Shown here in pieces: positions 7,977-15,421 of a DNA stretch of 64,000 bases. Both the position numbers and the translations under genes were made by a program. The notes beneath the pieces are model-generated. The model ran no database searches, was not told where the DNA came from, and was given only the letters and a program-made list of their open reading frames with translations. Each line of letters begins with the position of its first letter. Positions within the stretch are counted from its first letter, which is position 1. The stretch spans positions 4,340,001 to 4,404,000 of the forward strand of contig NZ_CP023439.1 of NCBI RefSeq assembly GCF_002354895.1, written 5' to 3'. The stretch comes from Thauera sp. K11. Its GTDB lineage: Bacteria > Pseudomonadota > Gammaproteobacteria > Burkholderiales > Rhodocyclaceae.

Positions 7977-10900
7977 TCACTCCTCGGCCGCGCGGGGCGC
8001 GGGCAATGCAGAGGTTTCCTTGCGCTTGGACCGCGACAGCACCCAGACAAAGAAGATCGGCACGAGGATCACGCCGAGTGTGGTGGCGGTCAGCATGCCG
8101 CCGATCACGCCGATGCCGATGGCGTGCTGGCTGGCCGCGCCGGCGCCGGTGGCGATGGCCAGCGGCACCACGCCGAGGATGAAGGCCAGCGAGGTCATGA
8201 TGATGGGACGGAAGCGCAGCCGCGCCGCCTGGATCGCCGCATCGGCCAGCGCGAGCCCCTCTTCGCGCAGACTCTTGGCGAATTCGACGATCAGGATGGC
8301 GTTCTTCGCCGCCAGCCCGATGATGGTGATCAGGCCAACCTTGAAGTACACATCGTTGGGCATGCCCAGCAGCGTCACCGCCAGTACCGAGCCGAGCGCG
8401 CCGATGGGCACGATCAGCATCACCGAGGCCGGGATGGACCAGCTCTCGTACAGCGCCACCAGCAGCAGGAACACCACCAGGAACGACAGCGCCAGCAGCA
8501 TCGGCGCCTGCGCGCCGGCCGCCTTTTCCTGGTAGGACAGGCCGGTCCATTCGTAGCCGATGCCCTCCGGCAGTTCGGCGACGATCTTTTCCAGTTCGGC
8601 CATCGCCTCGCCGGTACTGTGCCCGGGCGCGGCGTCGCCGCTGATCTTGAACGCCGGGTAGCCGTTGTAGCGGGAGATCTGCACCGGGCCGGTTTCCCAC
8701 TTCGTGCTGGCGAATGCGCCCAGCGGTACCTGTTCGCCGCGGGCATTGGGCACATACAGTCGCAGGATGCTCTCCGGCGTCATGCGGTCCTTGACGTCGG
8801 CCTGCACCACCACACGCTGCAAGCGGCCGACGTTGGCGAAGTCGGCGACGGTGGCCGAGCCGTAGGCGGTGGACAGCGCGGTGCTGATCGCGCCAAAGCC
8901 CACGCCCAGCGCCTCGGCCTTCTCGCGGTCGATGTCCAGGCGCAGTTGCGGCGCGTCCTCCAGCCCTTCCATCATCGCGTAGGCGATGACTGGAGACGTG
9001 CTGGCCTTGTGCAGCAGTTGGCCACGAGCGGCGACCAGCGTATCGCGTCCCACGCCGCCGCGATCCTGCAGACGCAGAGAGAAACCGCTGGCATTGCCCA
9101 TGCCGTCGATGGGCGGCGGGTCCACCGCCATGACGCGGGCCTGGGTCATGCCGCCGAAGCGGGCGTTGAACGCGATCACCTCGTCGGCGGCGCTTCGATT
9201 GCGCTCGGACCAATCCCTCAGCGTCGGGAAGCCCAGACCTGCGTTCTGGCCCGTGCCGGAGAAGCTGAAACCCATGATCATCGTGCTGGCCCGATTCGTG
9301 TCGCGGCCGAGCATGTAGCTTTCCAGTTCGTCCACCACCGCGCGGGTGCGCGTGTAGCTCGCGCCTGGCGGCAACTGGATATCGACGATGTAATAGCCCT
9401 GATCCTCGATCGGCACGAAGGATTCCGGCAGGCGCGCGTACAGGAAACCCAGCACCACCACGATGAGCGCATAGATCGCCATGTAGCGCCCGCTGCGGCG
9501 CAGCAGCCGCGAGTTCAGCCACTCGAAGCGTTCGGTGAGCGCCGCGAAGCGGCGGTTGAACCAGCCGAAGAAGCCCTTCTTCTCGTCGTGATGGCCCTTG
9601 GGGATCGGCTTGAGCAGCGTGGCGCACAATGCCGGCGTCAGAGTCAGCGCCAGGAAGCCGGAGAACAGGATGGACACCGCCAGCGACAGCGAAAACTGCT
9701 GGTAGATCACACCGACCGAACCGCTCATGAAGGCCAGCGGCAGGAACACCGCGGTCAGCACCAGGGTGATGCCGACGATCGCGCCGGACACCTGGCCCAT
9801 CGCCTTGACCGTGGCTTCGTGCGGCGGCAGGCCTTCCTCCGACATGATGCGCTCGACGTTCTCGACCACCACGATGGCATCGTCGACCAGGATGCCGATG
9901 GCCAGCACCATGCCGAACATGGTCATCATGTTCACCGAGAACCCGAGCGCGTACATCACTGCCAAGGTGCCGGCCAGGCACACGGGCACGACGATGGAGG
10001 GAATCAGCGTGTAGCGGAAGTTCTGCAGGAACAGGAACATCACCAGGAACACCAGCAGCACGGCTTCGGCCAGGGTCTGGATCACTTTCTTGATGGCGAC
10101 GTCGACGAAGCGCGAGGTGTCGTAGGGCACCGAATACTCGATGTCGGCGGGGAAACTCGCCGACAATTCGTCCAACCGCTTCTTCACCGCCTCGGCCGTC
10201 TGCAGCGCGTTGGCGCCCGGACGCAGTTGCACCGCCGCGCCGACCGCCTTCCTGCCGCTGTCGAGCAACTCGAAGTTGTAGTCCTGGCGGCCGACCTCCA
10301 GGCGGGCGACGTCGGACAGGATCACCTTCGAGCCGTCGGCATTGGCGCGCAGCACGATGCGCCCGAACTCCTCCGGCGTATCGAGCATGCCCTTCACCAC
10401 GATGGTCGCACTCAGTTCCTGGTCGGCGGCACCCGGCCGGCCGCCGAAGCTGCCGGCCGGCACCTGCACGTTCTGCGCGGCGATGGCGGCGTTGACGTCG
10501 GCCACCGACAGGCCGTAGCCGATCAGCTTCTGCGGATCGACCCATACCCGCATGGCCGCCTCGGCACCAAAGAACTGCACCTTGCCGACGCCATCCACCC
10601 GGCGGATCTCATTGTTGACGTTGCGCGCGGCGAAGTCGGCCAGGCCGACCACGTCCTTGCCGGAATCGTCGCCCTTGTAGGTCAGCGAATAGATCATCAG
10701 GAAACCGGCGCTGGCCTGCTCGATCTGCAAGCCCTGCTGGATCACCGGGGCCGGCAGCCGCGCCTCGGCCTTCTTGATGCGGTTCTGCACGTCCACCTGC
10801 GCCAGATCCGGATCGGTGCCGGGAGCAAAGGTGACGGAGATCTCGCCGATGCCGGCCGAGCTGCTGGACGACTCGTAGTACAACAGGCCCTTGGCGCCGT

Positions 10901-11111
10901 TGAGCTCTTCCTCGATGACGCTGGTCACCGATTCGACCACGGTCTGCGCCGAAGCCCCCGGATAGACCGCCCAGATCGAGATTTGCGGCGGCGCCACGGT
11001 CGGATACTGGGAAACGGGCAGCGAAGGCAGCGCCAGCAACCCTGCCAGGACGATGAAGATCGCGATCACCCAGGCGAAGTTCGGGCGGTCGATGAAGAAT
11101 TTGGAAAGCAT
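7977..11111 (-). CDS. Multidrug efflux RND permease (AcrB/MexB, HAE1 family)
   Basis: A 1044-aa inner membrane proton antiporter, full length for AcrB/MexB. The N-terminus MLSKFFIDRPNFAWVIAI is typical of TM1, and the proton-relay aspartates are present as D410-D411 in ILVDDAIVVVENVE. A conserved lysine sits in the TM10 segment (LITIIGLAAKNAILIVEF). Two large periplasmic loops follow TM1 and TM7. It lies between the adaptor (gap about 40 bp) and the outer membrane channel (gap 5 bp) in one operon. It likely exports drugs, solvents or other amphiphiles; the neighbouring siderophore genes make export of an iron chelator an open alternative. Confidence 0.95.
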   Translation of the reverse strand: MLSKFFIDRPNFAWVIAIFIVLAGLLALPSLPVSQYPTVAPPQISIWAVYPGASAQTVVESVTSVIEEELNGAKGLLYYESSSSSAGIGEISVTFAPGTDPDLAQVDVQNRIKKAEARLPAPVIQQGLQIEQASAGFLMIYSLTYKGDDSGKDVVGLADFAARNVNNEIRRVDGVGKVQFFGAEAAMRVWVDPQKLIGYGLSVADVNAAIAAQNVQVPAGSFGGRPGAADQELSATIVVKGMLDTPEEFGRIVLRANADGSKVILSDVARLEVGRQDYNFELLDSGRKAVGAAVQLRPGANALQTAEAVKKRLDELSASFPADIEYSVPYDTSRFVDVAIKKVIQTLAEAVLLVFLVMFLFLQNFRYTLIPSIVVPVCLAGTLAVMYALGFSVNMMTMFGMVLAIGILVDDAIVVVENVERIMSEEGLPPHEATVKAMGQVSGAIVGITLVLTAVFLPLAFMSGSVGVIYQQFSLSLAVSILFSGFLALTLTPALCATLLKPIPKGHHDEKKGFFGWFNRRFAALTERFEWLNSRLLRRSGRYMAIYALIVVVLGFLYARLPESFVPIEDQGYYIVDIQLPPGASYTRTRAVVDELESYMLGRDTNRASTMIMGFSFSGTGQNAGLGFPTLRDWSERNRSAADEVIAFNARFGGMTQARVMAVDPPPIDGMGNASGFSLRLQDRGGVGRDTLVAARGQLLHKASTSPVIAYAMMEGLEDAPQLRLDIDREKAEALGVGFGAISTALSTAYGSATVADFANVGRLQRVVVQADVKDRMTPESILRLYVPNARGEQVPLGAFASTKWETGPVQISRYNGYPAFKISGDAAPGHSTGEAMAELEKIVAELPEGIGYEWTGLSYQEKAAGAQAPMLLALSFLVVFLLLVALYESWSIPASVMLIVPIGALGSVLAVTLLGMPNDVYFKVGLITIIGLAAKNAILIVEFAKSLREEGLALADAAIQAARLRFRPIIMTSLAFILGVVPLAIATGAGAASQHAIGIGVIGGMLTATTLGVILVPIFFVWVLSRSKRKETSALPAPRAAEE

Positions 11112-11150
11112 GTCGTGTCCTCGGAAGCGGTGCCGCGATGTCCGCGCGCG

Positions 11151-12338
11151 TCAGTCGCGCGCCGCGCCGGCAGCGGGTTCGGCTTCGGGCTTTCCATCCT
11201 TCGAGGTGGCGCGCGCCACGATGCTGACCTTGTCGCCCGGATTGGCCTGACCATCGACCACCACCCGGTCGCCGGGAGCCAGCCCCTCCAGGACGTGCCA
11301 CGCAGTACCGTGTGTTGCGCCGGTCACCACCGGCCGCACTTCGATGCGGTCATCCCGGCCAACCGCCAAGACCTGCGACTTGCCATCGGTGCCGCGCTTG
11401 ATCGCCCGCTGCGGGACCAGGATCGCCTTGGGGTCGGTGCTTTGACCGACATGCACGCGCACATACATGCCCGGCAGCAACAGGCCATCCGGGTTGTCGA
11501 ACTGCCCGCGCAGCGAGATCTGCCCGGTGTTGCGATCGACGGTGATGTCGGAAAACAGCAGGCGCCCCTCGCGCCGCTGGCCGGTGCCATCGATCGTGAC
11601 CGAGATCGGCGCGCCCTTGTCCGGCTCCTGCGTCAGCCGGCCGGCCGCCAGCGCATCGCGCAGGCGCAGCACATCCGCGACGGGCTGCTTGAAGTCGGCG
11701 TAGACCCGGTCGATCTGCTGGATCGTCGCCAGCGCCGTGGTCTCGCCCTGGCCGACCAGCGCCCCCTCCGTGACCTGGGCCCGGCCGATGCGCCCGGAGA
11801 TCGGCGCCACCACCGTGGCATAGCCCAGGTTCAGGCGCGCGGTTTCGACTTCCGCCAACGCCGACTGGCGGGCGGCCTGCGCACTCTTGAAAGTGGCCTG
11901 CGCGGCGTCGAAATCCTGCTGGCTGACCGCCTCGACCGCCACCAGCGGCCCATAGCGCCGCACTACGGCCTGGGCGTCGGCCAATGCGGCCTCGGCGCGC
12001 GCCAGTTCGCCCTGGGCGCGCGACAGCGCGGCCTTGAATGGCGCCGGGTCGATCTGGAACAACACCTGGCCGGCCTTGACGTCCGCGCCTTCGGTGAAGT
12101 TGCGGCTGAGCACGATGCCGGCCACGCGGGCGCGCACCTCAGCCACCCGGAAAGGCTCGATGCGGCCGGGCAGTTCACTCGACAGCGCCAGCGGCTGCGC
12201 CTCGACGGTGATCGCTTCGACCGGCAGGGAGGAGGACGTCTCCGGTCCGGAAGCGCTCTGCTTCTGGCCGCATCCAGCGGCCAACCCCGCCGCAACGAGC
12301 ATGAGCAGGGGCAGTTGCCGCGTTCTTAGACTCTTCAT
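11151..12338 (-). CDS. RND efflux periplasmic adaptor lipoprotein (AcrA/MexA type)
   Basis: A 395-aa membrane fusion protein linking the RND pump to its outer membrane channel. The N-terminus carries a lipobox (LVAAGLAAGC, acylated Cys near residue 25). The lipoyl/hairpin region includes GRIEPFRVAEVRARVAGIV and LFQIDPAPFKAALSRAQGEL, and the beta-barrel region has RVYADFKQ. MKSLRTRQ was chosen as start because a signal sequence follows at once; an ATG seven codons upstream is possible. First gene of the operon. A TetR-family gene reads in the opposite direction about 210 bp away and is the natural candidate repressor. Confidence 0.93.
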   Translation of the reverse strand: MKSLRTRQLPLLMLVAAGLAAGCGQKQSASGPETSSSLPVEAITVEAQPLALSSELPGRIEPFRVAEVRARVAGIVLSRNFTEGADVKAGQVLFQIDPAPFKAALSRAQGELARAEAALADAQAVVRRYGPLVAVEAVSQQDFDAAQATFKSAQAARQSALAEVETARLNLGYATVVAPISGRIGRAQVTEGALVGQGETTALATIQQIDRVYADFKQPVADVLRLRDALAAGRLTQEPDKGAPISVTIDGTGQRREGRLLFSDITVDRNTGQISLRGQFDNPDGLLLPGMYVRVHVGQSTDPKAILVPQRAIKRGTDGKSQVLAVGRDDRIEVRPVVTGATHGTAWHVLEGLAPGDRVVVDGQANPGDKVSIVARATSKDGKPEAEPAAGAARD

Positions 12339-12430
12339 CGGGAAGACCTTCCAGGGCATGTTTCACAAAGGAATTGGATGATACGACAACGATTCGAAAA
12401 AATCATTTCTGATTCACTAGACCCAAAATA

Positions 12431-12448
12431 AAACCTTCACGAAGGTTT
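12431..12448. promoter_or_regulatory. 18-bp palindrome in the RND/TetR divergent promoter region
   Basis: AAACCTTC and GAAGGTTT form a perfect inverted repeat with a 2-bp centre, in an AT-richer patch between the adaptor start (12338) and the TetR gene. TetR-family repressors usually bind such palindromes between themselves and the target operon, so this is a candidate operator. A hairpin in the TetR leader is the alternative. Confidence 0.45.
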
Positions 12449-12474
12449 GAGCCCGACATCCGCCAGAACCTGCC

Positions 12475-13641
12475 TCATCGTGCATTTCTGGTCCTTACAT
12501 GGTTCAATATCGCCCCCTTCCGCCGAATTGGAACCAAGCGAGTTGAGATGACGACTTTGGCACTGAGACGGAAGACAGGCGGATCCTGTCTTCCCTGGCA
12601 CTGGCGCTCGTCGATCACCCCCGCGCCTCCCTGCAGGAACTCGCCCGCGCCATCGGGATCAGCAAGACCACGCTGTACCGCTTCTGCCGGACCCGCGAGC
12701 AACTGATCGAACGGCTGATGGGCCACTGCACCGAGGTTTTCAGCAGGGCCATCGAAACGGCGGAGCTGGAAACCGCCCCCGTACCGGAGGCGCTCAGCCG
12801 CCTGATCGCCAACAACGTGGAGCACCGGGAATTGACCGCATTCGTGATGTATTACTGGAAAGAAGCATCGTGGAATCCGGACACGGAGGCAGGCTGGGAC
12901 GCCGCCCTGGACAGGTTCTTCCTGCGCGGTCAGCAGGAAGGCTTTTTCCGCATCGACATCCCCGCGCCCGCGCTCTCCGAACTCTGGGTATCCACGGTGG
13001 TTGGCCTGGTGGACGCCGAGCGCCGCGGCCGGGTGGCCAGGAGCGGTCTGGCAACGCTGGTGGAACGCGCCTTCCTCTGCGGCGCCCGCGCCGGATGAGG
13101 CAAGCGGGGCGGATGCACCGTCGTCCATGTCGCCGCCCCCGGCCTCGCCTGGCCATCGGCGCGTATCGCGCTCTGCACCGGACCGGGATGCGCATCGGGG
13201 GCATCTGCCTTGCACGGCGAACTGATGGCCTTCGAGTTCATGGCCGTATTCGGCGCACAAGGCCTTGGCCAGCAAGTCGATACGCTCATCGGCGATCCGC
13301 CGTTGTTCGCCACATTGGCTGCAGACCAGGGCAGATTGGGCAAACGCTTCGCGATCCGCCATGACGTACAGCGCATACAGCGGCTTGCCGCCGTATGGAT
13401 GTACTTGCCTGATGAGCTTGGCCCCCTCGAACTGCTTGAGGGTGGTATAGATCGACGGTTGCGCCACCCCGGAACCAAAGCGCAGCAGTGCGCGCTGGAT
13501 ATCGGCAACGCCGATCGGCGCGGCGGCTTCCTCCATCGCCTTCAACACGGCCAGCCGAGGCACCGTGACCCTCAGGCCGACCCGACGCAATTTGTCGCTG
13601 ACGCGCCACGTTTCTGCAGGGCTGAAAAGTGCTCTGTCCAT
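12475..13641 (-). CDS. Fur-family transcriptional regulator with an unusual open-ended C-terminus
   Basis: The first 152 residues (down to about 13186) are a normal Fur/Zur-family protein: a winged helix with GLRVTVPRLAVLKAM and PSIYTTLKQFEGAKLI, then two CxxC zinc pairs, CSQC (C107, C110) and CPRC (C147, C150). Family members stop soon after the second pair, but here the frame stays open for about 236 more residues to a stop at 12475, running antisense to the TetR gene with no family similarity. Either the natural stop was lost or a base is missing. The gene sits 32 bp after a siderophore-binding protein gene on the same strand, so it likely controls iron or zinc uptake. The Fur domain call is firm; the full length is doubtful. 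Confidence 0.7.
   Translation of the reverse strand: MDRALFSPAETWRVSDKLRRVGLRVTVPRLAVLKAMEEAAAPIGVADIQRALLRFGSGVAQPSIYTTLKQFEGAKLIRQVHPYGGKPLYALYVMADREAFAQSALVCSQCGEQRRIADERIDLLAKALCAEYGHELEGHQFAVQGRCPRCASRSGAERDTRRWPGEAGGGDMDDGASAPLASSGAGAAEEGAFHQRCQTAPGHPAAALGVHQANHRGYPEFGERGRGDVDAEKAFLLTAQEEPVQGGVPACLRVRIPRCFFPVIHHECGQFPVLHVVGDQAAERLRYGGGFQLRRFDGPAENLGAVAHQPFDQLLAGPAEAVQRGLADPDGAGEFLQGGAGVIDERQCQGRQDPPVFRLSAKVVISTRLVPIRRKGAILNHVRTRNAR
12548..13098 (+). CDS. TetR-family regulator, divergent from the RND pump (apparent frameshift near its start)
   Basis: About 183 aa. The helix-turn-helix reads SLQELARAIGISKTTLYRF, and a full ligand domain follows to the stop at 13096-13098. In the frame of the domain there is no ATG, GTG or TTG between the stop at 12544 and an internal ATG at 12718, which would delete the DNA-binding domain. 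An ATG at 12548 lies one base out of frame: one extra base after MTTLA would join it to TETEDRRILSSL, a natural N-terminus. So either a base is missing in the sequence or the gene is broken. Its position, divergent from the RND operon, makes it the likely repressor. The 3' half overlaps the antisense tail of the Fur-family frame. Confidence 0.7.
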
Positions 13642-13673
13642 CCGTTCCGCCGCGCAGCGCGCGGACGCATCGC

Positions 13674-14744
13674 TCAGGGGTTCCGGGAAGCCAAGGCCCG
13701 GGCGAACTGGTCGAGGGTCTTTTCCAGCATCGCGGGACCGCCGGCGGCCAGATACCAGTCACGGCCATCCAGGTGCACGACCCGCCGGGCCTGCCAGGCC
13801 TTGCTGCGGGTGACGGTGCCGTTCGCCGCGAGGATGGCGCCGGCATCGGTGCGCTCGCCGAATGCGGCACTGCGGTCGATCACCAGCAGCCAGTCCGGTT
13901 CGCGCTGCAATACGCCGTCGATGCGTTGCGCTTCTTCCTCGGCCCATTTCTTCATCTCCGCGGCCATGCGGGCTTCAGCGGCCCGGGCCTCGGGCGAACC
14001 GGGCGCCGGCCCGGGGCCGCTGGCGCGGCGCGGGATGTAGGGCGGCGGCGCCTCGGCGGCGGAAACCGATGGTGGCAGTCCCAACAGCTCATAGACCACG
14101 CCGAAACGGGTTTGCGGATACTGCACCGACAGACTGTCGCCGAATCCGAACAGCAGCAGCCCGCTGCCCGCTTTCGCCGCCTTGCCACGCAACCGGCGCA
14201 CCTGCCCCAGCAGTTTCTCCGCCACGGCGCCGGCCTGCCGCTCGCGGTCGAGGATGCGGCCCAGGGTCAGGATGTTGTGCGTTACCGAAGGCATGAAGGC
14301 CGCGTCCTCGACCGTCATATCGAGGGTCGGCGCAATGGCGCCGAGCGCCTCCAGCTTGCCCGCCGTGCGGCTGCCGACGATGATGAGATCCGGTTTGAGC
14401 CTTTTCAGCGCTTCCATGTCGGGCTCGAACAGGTCGCCCACCGGCGCGTACGCGGAGACATTGAAGCGCTTCAGGTGCTCGGGCCAGTACTTTTCTTCCA
14501 GCCCGGGCACGCCTGCCACCGCCGCTTCTGCACCGATGGCCTGCAGGATGTCCAGCACGCCCAAGTCGAGCACGGCGACGCGGCGGGGGATCTGCTCGAT
14601 CACGGCTTCGCCCTGGGCATGCTGGAAAACACGCGCCGGCACGGCGTCGGCTGGCGCCGCCCGTGCCGCACCGGCACTGATGCCGGCGACGAGGGCCAGA
14701 CCTGCCAAGCGGTACAAGATGGATGGCCAGGCTGATATTTGCAT
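13674..14744 (-). CDS. Siderophore/iron ABC transporter substrate-binding protein (FatB/CeuE-like)
   Basis: A 356-aa periplasmic protein of the TroA/FhuD-type binding fold. It begins with a Sec signal (MQISAWPSILYRL, hydrophobic core, ARAA cleavage region). Family landmarks are RRVAVLDLGVLDILQAIG, DLFEPDMEALKRLKPDLIIVGSRT and WLLVIDRSAAFGE. It presumably delivers a ferric catecholate or similar siderophore to an inner membrane ABC transporter, but no permease or ATPase gene is adjacent. It follows the interrupted FepA-type receptor gene (gap about 70 bp) and precedes the Fur-family gene, so receptor, binding protein and regulator probably formed one iron-uptake unit before the IS66 insertion. 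Confidence 0.88.
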   Translation of the reverse strand: MQISAWPSILYRLAGLALVAGISAGAARAAPADAVPARVFQHAQGEAVIEQIPRRVAVLDLGVLDILQAIGAEAAVAGVPGLEEKYWPEHLKRFNVSAYAPVGDLFEPDMEALKRLKPDLIIVGSRTAGKLEALGAIAPTLDMTVEDAAFMPSVTHNILTLGRILDRERQAGAVAEKLLGQVRRLRGKAAKAGSGLLLFGFGDSLSVQYPQTRFGVVYELLGLPPSVSAAEAPPPYIPRRASGPGPAPGSPEARAAEARMAAEMKKWAEEEAQRIDGVLQREPDWLLVIDRSAAFGERTDAGAILAANGTVTRSKAWQARRVVHLDGRDWYLAAGGPAMLEKTLDQFARALASRNP

Positions 14745-14812
14745 GGGGTTTCCTCTGGTGGCGGCGGGTGGTACCGCGGCACCCTGCAGACGGTGCCGCC
14801 GTATGCCGATGG

Positions 14813-15384
14813 TCAGATCGAGACGTTCAGCCCCAGGTAGAAGCTGCGGCCGGGTTCGTTGTAGGTGTTGGCCCCTCTGCCGGTGCGCTGCAACTGCTTG
14901 TCGAAGAGGTTCTTCACCCCGGCGTTGACGCGGAAGGTCTTGTTGAGCTGGTAGTTCAGGCCCAGGTTGACCAGCGTGTAGGCATCGCGGCTGTCGGTGA
15001 CCGCCGCAGCCGAGCCGGTCTGCAGGCTGGCGGTGCGCGCCTCGATCTCGCCGTAGCGGGTAACGCCCAGGTTCGCGTTCAACGCCCCGCTGACCTGCCA
15101 GTCCAGCCAGGTATTGAGGGTGTAGTCGGGCACCAGCGACAGGGGTTGGCCCCGGTCGTCCTCCGACTTGCTCATGTAGGTGAAGTTGCTCGACCACTCC
15201 AGCGTCCTGGCAAGCGGCACGGTGAGGTTGCCTTCCCAGCCGGCAATGGTCGCCGGGCCGCTGTTTTCCCAGCGCTGGATCACGTTGGTCACGGGGCCCC
15301 ACGGACCCGTGCCGCCGTCCACCGTGGCCAGGATGACGCGGCCGGCGCCGATGCGGTTCTTGTAGCGGTTGTGGAAGTAGGTCA
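14813..15384 (-). pseudogene. 3' part of a FepA-type TonB receptor gene cut by IS66
   Basis: Carries the last roughly 190 codons of the outer membrane receptor, starting inside TYFHNRYKNRIGAG and ending with the final beta strand SFYLGLNVSI, the normal C-terminus of a TonB barrel. The adjacent IS66 end supplies a chance in-frame ATG (MGFVERLLTYFHN, at 15406), but a fragment without signal peptide and plug cannot work. Removing the element and one 8-bp duplication restores GLTYFHNRYKNR exactly with the 5' part, giving a 751-codon receptor, close to the usual FepA precursor length. Confidence 0.93.
15377..15384. repeat. IS66 target-site duplication, left copy
   Basis: GTAGGTCA, identical to 17983-17990. 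An 8-bp duplication is the hallmark of IS66-family transposition. Confidence 0.97.
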
Positions 15385-15410
15385 GTAAGCGCTCCACGAA
15401 CCCCATCCTT
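15385..15410. repeat. IS66 terminal inverted repeat, left end
   Basis: Twenty-six bases starting GTAAGCGCTCC, the exact reverse complement of 17957-17982; similarity ends right after. Confidence 0.95.
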
Positions 15411-15421
15411 CCCCGAGCCCG

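Noticed and set aside
6478..10545. 1355-codon frame spanning the permease and outer membrane channel genes
   Set aside because: Only its last 497 residues (the lipoprotein) are real; the upstream part is an out-of-frame shadow of the permease.
8124..12329. Open frame of about 1400 codons antisense to the RND permease and adaptor
   Set aside because: It mirrors genuine RND genes; composition is His/Arg/Gln-rich as expected for antisense of high-GC codons and no motif is seen.
15385..15406. The ATG in the IS66 end as a functional start for the receptor C-terminal fragment
   Set aside because: The product would lack signal peptide, plug and most of the barrel, so it cannot be an outer membrane receptor.
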